Origin: DALYJJ01 sp033763935
GTDB taxonomy: Bacteria > Acidobacteriota > Terriglobia > Bryobacterales > Bryobacteraceae
DNA length: 64,000 bases
NCBI GenBank assembly: GCA_033763935.1
Contig: JANRJO010000042.1
Location: 62,001 to 126,000, forward strand
Reading direction: 5' to 3'
Part shown: piece by piece, positions 16,510-25,173 of the stretch
Numbering within the stretch: position 1 is the first letter of the stretch
Layout of the letters: every line of letters starts with the position of its first letter
Translations under genes and position numbers: made by a program
The notes under the pieces: model-generated
What the model was told of the DNA's origin: nothing
Database searches by the model: none
Seen by the model: the letters and a program-made list of their open reading frames with translations, nothing else

Positions 16510-18330
16510 TCACTTGCGCGACTCGAGCGTCACCTTAGCCTCTACCACCTCGCCGCCGCGCCGCACCTTCACGAGCACCGTGTCCCCGGGCTTGGTCGAG
16601 CGCAGCGCATAGGTGAAGTCGTAGAGGTTCGCGATGGACTTCCCGTCAAACTCGAACAGGATATCCTGCGGTTTGAGACCTGCCTTCGCTGCCGGAGAGC
16701 CCGGCCGCACGTCGGCAAAGCGGAAACCATTCGGCACTTCGGCGAAGTCCGGTACGCTGCCGAAGTAGGCGCCGTAGCCGGCTCCGCCGCCCATGGAGCC
16801 GGCGGCCGCCCGCGGGTCGGCCACCTGCACGTACTTCGGGCGCTCCGGGGCGTTCACGATTTCGAGAGAGAGGTCGCTGACCAGGTTGACCAGCTGCGCC
16901 GCACCAGGCGCATTGATCTTGTCCCAGGTGTCGCTCGGGCGGTGATAGTCGCCGTGAAGGCCCGAAAAGAAGAACAGCACCGGGATCTGCTTCGTGGTGA
17001 ACGATGTGTGGTCGCTCGAACCGTAGCCGCCCTGCTCGGTCGTGTCGAGCGTCAGCGGGTGGCGCGTCTTCACGCTCTCCAGTAGCGCCTTGAACGCGGC
17101 CGCGGTCCCCGTGCCGCCGACGAAGACCTTGTTGTCGCGCAGCCGGCCGATCATGTCGAGGTTGATCATGGCTACGGCCTTATCGATGGGACGCTGCGGG
17201 TTGTTCACGTAGTAGCCGGAACCGAGCAGGCCCAGTTCCTCGGCCGCGAAGGCGATGAACAGCACGCCCCGCTCGCGGTCCTTGGCGGCGCTGAGCACCC
17301 GCGCGAGTTCGAGCAGTCCGGCGGTGCCGGAGGCGTTGTCGTCGGCGCCGAGGTGCGGCGTGCCGGCCAGGGAGGGCGCCATGGAGAACTGTTCGCCGAG
17401 GCCGAGATGGTCATAGTGCGCGCCCAGCACCAGGTATTCGTCGGTCTTTCCGGGCAGATACGCCACCACGTTGTTGACCGTCTTCACCTCACGCTCGACG
17501 TCGGCCTGCAGGTCGAGCGTCAGGGAAGCGGGCAGCGCGAAGGACTGCGGCTTGAGGTCCTTGTCGATGGCGGCGACGAGATCCTTGAGATTCTTGCCCG
17601 ACAGTGCGAGCCAGCGCTCGGCTACCTCGCCCTTCACCTGGATGAAGGGGATGCCGGCGTTGGCGGGGCCCACGGTGCGCGGGAACTTGTCGAGCGAGTC
17701 GCTGTCGCCGGAGTGCGCCGGAAGGTCGTTGACGAAGACGACAGCCGCGGCGCCATGCATTTTGGCGTTCGCCGCCTTGCTCTCCAGCTGCGCGTGCTGG
17801 GTGTACAGCTTGCCGGAGAACACGCTCTTCTCGTCGAATTCCTGCGGCTCGTGGCGCAGCACGACGGCGATCTTATCCTTCACGTCGACGCCCGCATAGT
17901 CGTCGTAGTGATACTCGCGGGCGGTGATGCCATAGCCCACGAAGACCACTTGGCCGGAAGCTCCCTTACTCGCCGAGAAGTTGAAGGGCTGGAAGTCCTC
18001 TTTGAACTTGAACTCGCGCCGGTCTCCGTTCTCCTTCGCCTCCAGCCGGTTCTTTGGGCCGAGCTTCGCGTTCGTCGTGACGGGGAAGGGCTGGTAGTAG
18101 CCGTTCACGCCGGCGGGCTGAACACCGAGCTCCTTGAACTGCCGGGCGACGTAGGCAGCGGCCTTCTCGAGACCCGGCGTGCCCGTGCCGCGCCCGGCGA
18201 GCTTCTCGGAGGAGAGAAATTTGACGTGCTCGAGATACCGGCCGGGGTCGGAGCCGGCGGTCGATGCCGCGGCTGCGGACAGCACCAGGGCCAGAGCGCC
18301 CAGAAACAAAACCACCCTCTGCTGTTTCAA
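16510..18330 (-). CDS. M28 family metallopeptidase with PA and PDZ domains
   Basis: Exported zinc aminopeptidase-type enzyme of 606 residues. Order: signal peptide (1-25), protease-associated insert (about 125-255), M28 catalytic domain (about 285-495) and a C-terminal PDZ domain (about 515-600, PNGFRFADVRPGSPAAKAGL). Metal-site residues are visible: His305 and Asp307 in GAHYDHLG, Asp330 in GADDNASG, Glu364-Glu365 in AAEELGLLGSGYY, the Asp of INLDMIGR and the His of SSDHTSF. The peptide substrate is not predictable. The PDZ domain probably positions substrates or a partner. A DsbA-like gene lies immediately upstream on the same strand (28 bases). Confidence 0.93.
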   Translation of the reverse strand: MKQQRVVLFLGALALVLSAAAASTAGSDPGRYLEHVKFLSSEKLAGRGTGTPGLEKAAAYVARQFKELGVQPAGVNGYYQPFPVTTNAKLGPKNRLEAKENGDRREFKFKEDFQPFNFSASKGASGQVVFVGYGITAREYHYDDYAGVDVKDKIAVVLRHEPQEFDEKSVFSGKLYTQHAQLESKAANAKMHGAAAVVFVNDLPAHSGDSDSLDKFPRTVGPANAGIPFIQVKGEVAERWLALSGKNLKDLVAAIDKDLKPQSFALPASLTLDLQADVEREVKTVNNVVAYLPGKTDEYLVLGAHYDHLGLGEQFSMAPSLAGTPHLGADDNASGTAGLLELARVLSAAKDRERGVLFIAFAAEELGLLGSGYYVNNPQRPIDKAVAMINLDMIGRLRDNKVFVGGTGTAAAFKALLESVKTRHPLTLDTTEQGGYGSSDHTSFTTKQIPVLFFFSGLHGDYHRPSDTWDKINAPGAAQLVNLVSDLSLEIVNAPERPKYVQVADPRAAAGSMGGGAGYGAYFGSVPDFAEVPNGFRFADVRPGSPAAKAGLKPQDILFEFDGKSIANLYDFTYALRSTKPGDTVLVKVRRGGEVVEAKVTLESRK

Positions 18331-18358
18331 ACAAATACCTCTCAGTTTGTTGAAGTGC

Positions 18359-19342
18359 CTATTGGTTAAACGGAGTAGGCAGCTTCACTTCGCAGCACTT
18401 CTCGCCGCCCTCACCGGTCTTCTTGTAGTGCTCGAGTTCGAAGTCGATCACCTGCTTGAGCTGCGGCCACTGCAGCGACCCGGGAATCTTGCGGCCGTTG
18501 ACGAACAGCGTCGGCGTAGAGTCTACCTTCAGCGCCCGGGCTTCCTCCACGTTCTTGTTGATCTCGCCCTCGGTGGCGCGATTGTCCACGCACTGGCCCA
18601 GCATCAGGGTGTCGAGGTTCTTCGTCTTCGCCCAGTCGAAGACCTTCTGGCGCAGGTTTTCAACCGTCACTTGGGTTTGGTTCTCGAAAATCCAATCGTG
18701 GTAGTCCCAGAAGGCGGCGGGCGCCTGCCGGAACACGCAGCGACCGGCGATGGAGGCGGCGCGGGCCCAAGGGTGGATCTGGTCGATCGGAAAGTCTTTG
18801 AAATAGACGCGGACTTCCTTCGGATAGGCTTTCAGCAGATTTTCGCGCAACACTTTCGCCTCTTCTTTACAGTAGTGGCACTGAAAATCGCTGAAGATGG
18901 CGATGACGACTGGCGCGCCGGGCGTGCCGAAGCTCGGCTGGAGGTCGGTCTTCAGCTTGGCGAGGTCGTTCTTAAAAGGGCTGCCCTTTACGTCGTAGAC
19001 GGACCCCCGGAGGAGCGTCTGGCCGTCCTTGGAGACGTAGAAGGTCTCCTGCTGCTGGGCGGCGCCGGCCGAGCCCGTGACGACGACCTCCTGGAAGCCG
19101 GGCAGCGACTGGGAGGCGACCGGGTCGTCTACCTTCACCGCGATCTGCGGGCCCCAGAGGAAGAGGTGGCGGACGTACGCCTCCATAGTCGCTTTGTCCA
19201 GTGCGCTCTTCACTTTAGCGGCGGCAGGGGGCGTCGGGTTCGCTTTGTGATTTTTTTGCGGAGCGGCTTTCTTCGTCGTCTGAGCCGCGAGCGGCAGCCC
19301 TGCGAGCGCGAACGCGGTCAGCAGAAACGGGAGAGCACGCAT
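18359..19342 (-). CDS. DsbA-like periplasmic thioredoxin
   Basis: Exported thiol oxidoreductase of 327 residues. It has a signal peptide (about 1-20), an N-terminal helical/beta extension (about 40-135) and a DsbA-type thioredoxin domain (about 140-310) with active site C155-H-Y-C158 (FSDFQCHYC) and a cis-proline loop VDSTPTLFVNG. The N-terminal extension is like that of disulphide isomerase or Vitamin-K-epoxide-associated thioredoxins. It is expected to make or isomerise disulphides in secreted proteins; the M28 peptidase downstream may be a client but that is inference. Confidence 0.88.
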   Translation of the reverse strand: MRALPFLLTAFALAGLPLAAQTTKKAAPQKNHKANPTPPAAAKVKSALDKATMEAYVRHLFLWGPQIAVKVDDPVASQSLPGFQEVVVTGSAGAAQQQETFYVSKDGQTLLRGSVYDVKGSPFKNDLAKLKTDLQPSFGTPGAPVVIAIFSDFQCHYCKEEAKVLRENLLKAYPKEVRVYFKDFPIDQIHPWARAASIAGRCVFRQAPAAFWDYHDWIFENQTQVTVENLRQKVFDWAKTKNLDTLMLGQCVDNRATEGEINKNVEEARALKVDSTPTLFVNGRKIPGSLQWPQLKQVIDFELEHYKKTGEGGEKCCEVKLPTPFNQ

Positions 19343-19368
19343 AGTTCCATTGTAAGGCCAGTATGCCG

Positions 19369-20928
19369 TTAGAGAACCGGTCCAATGCGCCAGGGAACAA
19401 ACTCTTTGTGGCCGAGGCGCTCGGCGCAGGTTCGCTCGCCTGAAGCGACGCGCAGGACGAGGTCGAAGATCTCGCGGCCGACGCTCTCGACCGTCGCTTC
19501 GCCGTCGGCGATCCGCCCGGCATTCAGGTCCATGTTGTCCCGCATGCGGCGGTAGGTGCTGCTGTTGGTGGAAATCTTGATCACCGGCACGCTGGGGAAG
19601 CCGATTGCGCTGCCCCGGCCGGTGGTGAACGCGATCAGGTTCGCTCCGCCGGCGGCGAGGCCGGTGAGGGAGACAGGGTCATAGCCGGGCGTGTTCATGA
19701 AGACGAACCCGGGGGTGTCGATGCGCTCGGCGTAATCGACGGCGGCGGTCAGGGGGGAGGTGCCGGCTTTGGCGGCGGCGCCGAGGGATTTTTCGAGGAT
19801 ATTGGTCAGGCCGCCTTCCTTGTTGCCGGGGGAAGGGTTGTCGTCGAAGCTGCTGGGGCCGAATTGGCGCAAGTAGGCCTTATAGCCGCGGATGAAGCCG
19901 ATAAAGCGCTCGGCCACCTCGCGGTTGCGGGCACGGCGGACGAGGAGGTGCTCGGCGCCGAAGCACTCGGGGGTCTCGGCGAGGACGGCGGAGGCGCCGA
20001 TGGCGGCCAACCAGTCCGAGCAGACGCCGAGCGCCGGGTTCGCCGTGATGCCGGAAAACGAATCGGAGCCGCCGCAGTTGAGGCCGAGGACGATTTTGGA
20101 CGCCGGCATCTCCACCCGCTGTTCGGCGGCGGCGCGCTCCATCATGCGATGGATCTCGCGGCGTGCGGCGTCCAGGGTACCGCTGGTGCCGCCCGAGGTC
20201 TGGAGCGTGAGGCCGGCGAGACGGCCGCCGTTCGGAACCAAAACCGACTCGCTGGCGCCCGCGCCCAGGTAGTGGTCGATCTGATTGACTTCGCAACCTA
20301 ACCCGAGGATCACGGCGCTCGAGACATTCGGGTGATTCAAGACGCCGGCGAGCGTGCGCTGCAACTGGCGAGTGTCGGGGCCGATGGTGTGCCCGCAGCC
20401 CTCGCCGTGCGGAAAGGCGACGACTCCGTCGACGTTAGGGGGCAGGGTTTCGCCGTCGAAGCTGCGGGCGATGAGCTCGGCGGTATGGGCAGCGCAGTTA
20501 CTGGCGGCGACGACCGCGATGTAGTTGCGGGTGCCGGCGCGGCCATCCTCGCGGGGGTAACCGAGAAACACCGGCATCTCGCGCGGCGGGGGCGGGAAGG
20601 GGATCTCCGAGGCCGGGTACTCGTACTCGCGCTCCAGGTCCTCAAAGGCGACGTTATGCGTGTGAACGTGCCGCCCGGGTTCTACGGCGAGTCGCGTTCG
20701 GCCAATGATCTGCCCGTAGCGGAAGATCCGGTCGCCGGCGGGGATGGGGGCGATGGCCACTTTGTGTCCGGCGGGAATCGCGTCGAGCACGGTGACTTCC
20801 GTGCCGCTGAAGCGAAGGGTGTGGCCGGCGGGCAGCGGGACGCGAGCCACCGCGATGTTGTCCGCTTCATGAAGGCGAATGGCGGAGTTTTCCGCGGTGG
20901 GGAGGTGCAGTATGTCAACCAGGCTCAT
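19369..20928 (-). CDS. Altronate/galactarate dehydratase family protein (UxaA/GarD)
   Basis: Predicted sugar-acid dehydratase of 519 residues with both halves of the family: an N-terminal SAF-like domain (about 1-100, RLHEADNIAVARVPLPAG, HTHNV) and the C-terminal catalytic domain with GRAGTRNYIAV, FPHGEGCGHT, GLNCGGSDSFSGITANPALG and NTPGYDPVSLTGLAAGGANL. These enzymes dehydrate D-altronate or galactarate in hexuronate catabolism using Fe(II). Start at ATG 20928; the open frame runs upstream but that part overlaps another gene. The start overlaps the stop of the HIT-like gene upstream by four bases (ATGA), so the two are translationally coupled. Confidence 0.9.
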   Translation of the reverse strand: MSLVDILHLPTAENSAIRLHEADNIAVARVPLPAGHTLRFSGTEVTVLDAIPAGHKVAIAPIPAGDRIFRYGQIIGRTRLAVEPGRHVHTHNVAFEDLEREYEYPASEIPFPPPPREMPVFLGYPREDGRAGTRNYIAVVAASNCAAHTAELIARSFDGETLPPNVDGVVAFPHGEGCGHTIGPDTRQLQRTLAGVLNHPNVSSAVILGLGCEVNQIDHYLGAGASESVLVPNGGRLAGLTLQTSGGTSGTLDAARREIHRMMERAAAEQRVEMPASKIVLGLNCGGSDSFSGITANPALGVCSDWLAAIGASAVLAETPECFGAEHLLVRRARNREVAERFIGFIRGYKAYLRQFGPSSFDDNPSPGNKEGGLTNILEKSLGAAAKAGTSPLTAAVDYAERIDTPGFVFMNTPGYDPVSLTGLAAGGANLIAFTTGRGSAIGFPSVPVIKISTNSSTYRRMRDNMDLNAGRIADGEATVESVGREIFDLVLRVASGERTCAERLGHKEFVPWRIGPVL

Positions 20929-21452
20929 CGTAGTAATGCCGTTTCCGTGATGCCCTCGCCGTAGTGCACCACGAGCTTCTTGCCCTGCGGGTGGACCCAG
21001 ATACCGTCGAGCGGCGGGATATCCTCGGGACCCTTGACGATCAGGGTCTTGCCGGGGGCCAGGCCCTTCAGCAGCTTGCCGATGTGGATGTGCGTGTGGC
21101 ACTGGGTCCGGACGCGGTCAGAGTTGTAGGCGAGCCCCCACTGATCCCCCCAGAGTTCCTGGCCCTTCCGGATGGCAGCCGCCCAGAGCTCCGCCTGCTC
21201 CTTCTTCGAGAGCTCCTTCAGCGAGTGATGGTGAGGGAGGTGGCGTTTGGGCAACGCGAGCCAGCGGTTCGGCTTGCGAGGGTTGATGTCCTTGAGGAAG
21301 AAGACCCCGTCGCCCTCCTGCTTTTCGGCTTCCCGGCACAGGCCGCATTCGCGGCGCTTCATGGTCTCCGGCTGGGCGGGATCGCAGGCGCAGCCGGAGA
21401 CGTCGGCGCGCAACGCGGACGCACAAAGAGCAAAGAGGAGCACCCACCGCAT
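20925..21452 (-). CDS. Exported HIT-like hydrolase
   Basis: Protein of 175 residues with a signal peptide (MRWVLLFALCASALRADVSG) and a HIT-like fold. The nucleotide-binding histidine triad appears as H119-x-H121-x-H123 (QCHTHIHIG), and ECGLC at 35-39 plus Cys21/Cys23 may bind zinc or form disulphides. HIT proteins hydrolyse nucleotide derivatives; the exported form recalls CDP-diacylglycerol pyrophosphatase, which is a possible but unproved identity. The upstream gene of the pair, it is coupled to the sugar-acid dehydratase by an ATGA overlap. ATG 21452 is used because it begins the signal peptide. Confidence 0.72.
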   Translation of the reverse strand: MRWVLLFALCASALRADVSGCACDPAQPETMKRRECGLCREAEKQEGDGVFFLKDINPRKPNRWLALPKRHLPHHHSLKELSKKEQAELWAAAIRKGQELWGDQWGLAYNSDRVRTQCHTHIHIGKLLKGLAPGKTLIVKGPEDIPPLDGIWVHPQGKKLVVHYGEGITETALLR

Positions 21453-21461
21453 GGGCGAAAT

Positions 21462-21467
21462 TATACT
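21462..21467 (+). promoter_or_regulatory. -10-like hexamer for a leaderless GT39 transcript
   Basis: TATACT, five of six to consensus, ends 6 bases before the GTG start at 21474. No ribosome-binding site fits between them. Confidence 0.45.
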
Positions 21468-21473
21468 TGAGGC

Positions 21474-22928
21474 GTGTCTCACCGCTGGATATGGCTTCTC
21501 GCCATCCCCATTGTCTATCTTCTGTTCTTTTTCCGCATGGGGGCGGTGGGGCTGCTGGGTCCGGATGAGCCCCGATACGCATCGATCGGGCGGGAGATGG
21601 CGGTTTCCGGGGATTTCGTCACACCGCGGTTGTGGGGCGAGGCGTGGTTTGAGAAGCCTGCCTTCCTGTACTGGTTGATCGCAGCCGGGTATCGGGCGGG
21701 GTTGAGTGTGGACGTGGCGCCCCGGCTGCCGATTGCATTGTTGAGCGTGCTGTTTCTCTCCGGTTTCTTCGCGTTGGTCCGGAGGCTGTACGACGGTGCG
21801 ACGGGGGCTGCGGCGACGACGATTCTGGCCACCTGCGCGGCTTGGATCGCCTTCAGCCATGTGGCGGTGACGGACCTGCCGCTGGCAGCGTGTTTTTCGA
21901 CGGCGGTTCTGCTGGCGCTGGCAGCGCCCACCGGCCGCGGCCGGGCGACGGCGACGTGGATGACGGCGGCGGGGGTTTGTCTTGGCGCCGGGATGTTGGC
22001 GAAGGGGCTGGTGCCGGTGGTGCTGGCCACTCCGCTCGTGTGGCTGTTCCGCCGAAGGTGGCGAGAGTTGGCGTGGCTATACGGCGCGGCCGTCCTGGTG
22101 GCCGCGCCCTGGTATGTAGCGGTCTCGGCGCGGAACGGGGCACCTTTTTGGAACGAGTTTCTCTGGAAGCACCATTTCGACCGCTTCGCCAGCGACGCCC
22201 TGCAGCACCAACAGCCGTTTTGGTTCTACATTCCCGTGCTGCTGGGGGCGCTGTTCCCGTGGACGCCGCTGCTGGCTCTGGTTCCAGCGCGCAGTGTCTG
22301 GACGAGCGGGGTGAACCGGGCGCTGGTGCTGATGGCAGGCTTCGGGCTGGCGTTCTTCTCGGCATCAACAAACAAGCTGCCGGGGTATCTGTTGCCGATT
22401 CTGCCCCTGCTGTCTGTGGTGGTGGGCAACGCGATGATCAAGTCGCCGCGCGCCGGGGCAGCGCTAGCGGGGTGCGCCGTACTGCTGGTGGGGATTCCGC
22501 TGATTGCCGAGATTCTGCCGCCCGCGTTGGACGCCGGAATCACGAAGGCCCCGTTCGAGTTTCGGCATCTGCTGCCGGCGCTGCCGGTGGCACTTCTGGC
22601 GGCGGCAGCGTGGCGGCTGCCGCGTCATCTGACGATGGCGCTGGTCGCCGCGGCCGTTGCCCTCGGCGTAGCATATTTGAAGATCAGGACTTATCCCGTG
22701 CTCGACGAGCGCGTTTCGGCGCGAACGTTGTGGCGGCGAGTCGAAGGCAAGCAGGCCTGCGTGGAGGAGATCCACCGGGCGTGGCGGTACGGCTTGAACT
22801 TCTACTCGGTGAGGCCGCTGCCGGCGTGCGAGGGAGAAGCCGGGGCGGTTCTGCGGATCACTCAGGAGCCGGGCGAGCCGCCTCGCGTGGCGGCTACTTC
22901 TTCCCCATCAGCTTCTTCGCTTCCTTGA
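21474..22928 (+). CDS. ArnT/PMT-type (GT39) membrane glycosyltransferase
   Basis: Integral membrane glycosyltransferase of 484 residues with about eleven helices. The first periplasmic loop carries the catalytic-type motif GPDEPRYASIGREM followed by EAWFEKPAFLYWL, a signature of ArnT-like lipid-A and protein mannosyltransferases using undecaprenyl-phosphate sugars. Target and sugar are unknown. The start is GTG 21474, giving a short cytosolic tail before helix 1. The last 35 bases overlap the convergent lipoprotein gene. It is divergent from the HIT-like gene, with 21 bases between the two start codons. Confidence 0.88.
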   Translation: MSHRWIWLLAIPIVYLLFFFRMGAVGLLGPDEPRYASIGREMAVSGDFVTPRLWGEAWFEKPAFLYWLIAAGYRAGLSVDVAPRLPIALLSVLFLSGFFALVRRLYDGATGAAATTILATCAAWIAFSHVAVTDLPLAACFSTAVLLALAAPTGRGRATATWMTAAGVCLGAGMLAKGLVPVVLATPLVWLFRRRWRELAWLYGAAVLVAAPWYVAVSARNGAPFWNEFLWKHHFDRFASDALQHQQPFWFYIPVLLGALFPWTPLLALVPARSVWTSGVNRALVLMAGFGLAFFSASTNKLPGYLLPILPLLSVVVGNAMIKSPRAGAALAGCAVLLVGIPLIAEILPPALDAGITKAPFEFRHLLPALPVALLAAAAWRLPRHLTMALVAAAVALGVAYLKIRTYPVLDERVSARTLWRRVEGKQACVEEIHRAWRYGLNFYSVRPLPACEGEAGAVLRITQEPGEPPRVAATSSPSASSLP

Positions 22929-23745
22929 GCTGGGTGTCGAGCTTCGCGAGCAGAGCCTTGCGTTCCTTCGAATCGGGCACGCTGTCGAGCGCCTCGCGGG
23001 AGTGCGTGTTGAAGAACTCGACGCGATCGGGGAGGTTCAGCTTCATGGGGGTGAACAGCTTGCTGTGGTCGTAGAGGGCGGATGCCATGGCCATCATGAA
23101 GGTCTCACGGGGGACTTCGGCTTTGCCTCCCTGCAGCAGCTGCTGCGCCTTGGCGACGTCTTCGCCGGCGCCGAGGGCGTGGCAGGTCAGCAGCAACACT
23201 TCGCGCTCGACCGAGCGTTTGCGGCCGGCGTCGACTTTCGCCTGGTCGGGGGTTTCGCCCTTGGCGAGAACGGCGAGTTCGCGAGGCATACCCACGTTGC
23301 CGCTCGGGAACGGGAACTCGAGCAGCACGGTCTTGCCTGTGTGGGCCTTCTCGAATTTCTCGAAGGACTCTGCGAACTCGAGGGCATTGCGGCTGGCAAG
23401 CTGCCGCGCGTCGTTCATGAAGCGGCGGAAGGCGGCGCCGCGGTTGGCGCGCCCTCCGAACTCGAGGTTCTCACGGAGTTCGGAGTAGCCCTTGGCCATT
23501 GCGGAGAGGACGATCAGCCGCCACGGCACGGCGCGGTCGCGGTAGGGGTTTTCCGTGCGGATCAACTCCGTCAGGTGATCGTTGGTCTTGGCATAGTCCT
23601 TGGCGCTGAAGGTCTGCTTTGCGCCGGACCAGAAGTACTCGGGGGTACCCATCTTGGCGGACCCGCCGGCCTGCTGATCGCCGCCGCAAGCGGAGAGCAG
23701 CGCGAGGACAGTGGTAGGAACGGAAAGGAAGATTGCGCGTTTCAA
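22894..23745 (-). CDS. Putative lipoprotein of unknown function
   Basis: Protein of 283 residues starting at TTG 23745, chosen because GGAGG at 23752-23756 lies 6 bases upstream. The signal peptide ends in a lipobox with Cys20 (ALLSAC-GG), so it should be a lipid-anchored envelope protein. The mature part is helical, with possible TPR-like segments (YFWSGAKQTFSAKDYAKTND) and a lysine-rich C-terminus (KLDTQLKEAKKLMGKK). I do not recognise a family. The 3' end overlaps the convergent glycosyltransferase by 35 bases. Confidence 0.68.
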   Translation of the reverse strand: MKRAIFLSVPTTVLALLSACGGDQQAGGSAKMGTPEYFWSGAKQTFSAKDYAKTNDHLTELIRTENPYRDRAVPWRLIVLSAMAKGYSELRENLEFGGRANRGAAFRRFMNDARQLASRNALEFAESFEKFEKAHTGKTVLLEFPFPSGNVGMPRELAVLAKGETPDQAKVDAGRKRSVEREVLLLTCHALGAGEDVAKAQQLLQGGKAEVPRETFMMAMASALYDHSKLFTPMKLNLPDRVEFFNTHSREALDSVPDSKERKALLAKLDTQLKEAKKLMGKK

Positions 23746-23842
23746 CGGACGCCTCCTGGGTGCTTGTGTTATCACACCGCGAATTCGGAGTAAAGGGTCA
23801 ACCGGTCCGGAGGTGGGGCGAAGGCGGGCGGACAAAAGAAAA

Positions 23843-23866
23843 GGCCGGACGCCTGGGCGTCCGGCC
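23843..23866 (-). terminator. Intrinsic terminator after the AAA+ gene
   Basis: Perfect 10-base-pair stem (GGCCGGACGC / GCGTCCGGCC) with a four-base loop. In minus-strand sense it is followed by a T-rich tract (complement of 23831-23842). It lies 34 bases beyond the stop of the AAA+ gene at 23900. Confidence 0.85.
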
Positions 23867-23899
23867 GTCGAATGGAGGCTGGAGCTGCGAGTGAAGAGC

Positions 23900-25159
23900 T
23901 CAGTTTCTCTTTGAGGAGGACCTGGCGTTCGCCGGGCGCCCCAATTCATGGACAGTCGAGTGAGCGTACGCTCCGTGCGGTATGGCGACGGTATTGTCCA
24001 CCATCTCCGCCATCGCATGCGTCGGAATGCCTTCCGCTTCCTTCACAAACGTCATGCAGTTACCCGTTGAGTTGTAGTCGACGCGGATCCAATCGCCACA
24101 GCGGACCTGGTCGGTGGCGAGCAGATTCGACATGGGCTGTACGAGCAGCCGCTCGATGGCTCGCTTCAGGTGACGGGCGCCATAGCGCGTGTCGGTTCCC
24201 TGGTTCAGCAAGTATCCCTTTGCGCCTTCGGTAGCGGTGAAGACGAAGCTCCGCTCGGGGGCCGCGTTGAAGATGCGCTGTTGGACCATGTTGAGCTCGA
24301 TATCGAGGATCTTCTTCAGTTCGCTCTCGCCGAGCGGCTTGAAGACCACGATCTTGTCGAGGCGGTTGACAAACTCGGGCGTAAACTTCCGCCGCGCGGC
24401 CTCGACGCCGCTCTTCATGATCTTGCTGTTCAGCTTGTCGTCAAGCTGCACGGGTGCCCCACTTTGGGACTGGCAGGCTTCGAATCCCAATTTGGGACTC
24501 ATCAGCTGCGTCATCTCCGTCGCGCCGAGGTTCGACGTCATGAAGATCATGGCGCGGGAGAAGTCGACCTTGCGGTTGTCGCCGAGGGTCAGGGTCGCCT
24601 TATCGAGAATGCCCAACAGGAGGTTCCAGAGGGCGTCGCTTGCCTTTTCAATCTCGTCGAACAAAACGAAGCTGATCTTCACTTTGTCCGTGTGGTACTG
24701 ATTGAGCACTTCCTGGCTCAGCAGCGGGTGGGTTTCGCGATGGCCCAGGTAGCCGGGAGGCGAACCAATGAGCTTGGCGATCTCGTGGCTATGCTGAAAC
24801 TCCGCGCAATCAATCTTTATGACGGCGCGCGTCGAGCCGACCAAGCTTTCGGCGGCGGCTTCCACGATGCGAGTTTTACCCGATCCGGTGGGACCCAGGA
24901 ACAAAAAATTACCGACCGGACGCCCGGGCGAACACATCGCGGTCAGATGCATTTGATAGATGTTGACGATCTGCTCTATGGCTTCATCTTGCCCAACGAT
25001 TAATTTTCGAAGATTCGACTCCAGCGCCTCCGCCTCGCGGCCAGTTCTGGTGGGATCCAGTGTTTGATTCAGCCTGACCATGGTTTTTAGTACCCCTTTC
25101 AATCGCGGCCTCTCAGACCGGAGTGGAGCAATTGAGGGACCATTCTTGCGAAGCGCCAT
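23900..25159 (-). CDS. Stand-alone ClpB-D2/ClpX-like AAA+ ATPase
   Basis: Single-AAA+ ATPase of 419 residues. Walker A GPTGSGKT at 89-96, pore-type loop GSPPGYLGH at 132-140, Walker B VLFDEIEKA at 165-173, sensor-1 FMTSNLG, arginine finger region FVNRLDKIVVF, sensor-2 TRYGARHLKRAIE and a C-terminal D2-type small domain. It matches the second ATPase module of Clp/Hsp100 proteins but lacks N-domain, first ATPase and any zinc-binding domain. Start at ATG 25159 with a GGGGAG-type site upstream; ATG 25081 is an alternative. The SDR gene lies 14 bases upstream. Client and partner (for example ClpP) are unknown. Confidence 0.83.
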   Translation of the reverse strand: MALRKNGPSIAPLRSERPRLKGVLKTMVRLNQTLDPTRTGREAEALESNLRKLIVGQDEAIEQIVNIYQMHLTAMCSPGRPVGNFLFLGPTGSGKTRIVEAAAESLVGSTRAVIKIDCAEFQHSHEIAKLIGSPPGYLGHRETHPLLSQEVLNQYHTDKVKISFVLFDEIEKASDALWNLLLGILDKATLTLGDNRKVDFSRAMIFMTSNLGATEMTQLMSPKLGFEACQSQSGAPVQLDDKLNSKIMKSGVEAARRKFTPEFVNRLDKIVVFKPLGESELKKILDIELNMVQQRIFNAAPERSFVFTATEGAKGYLLNQGTDTRYGARHLKRAIERLLVQPMSNLLATDQVRCGDWIRVDYNSTGNCMTFVKEAEGIPTHAMAEMVDNTVAIPHGAYAHSTVHELGRPANARSSSKRN

Positions 25160-25173
25160 TTTCGTACTCTCCC

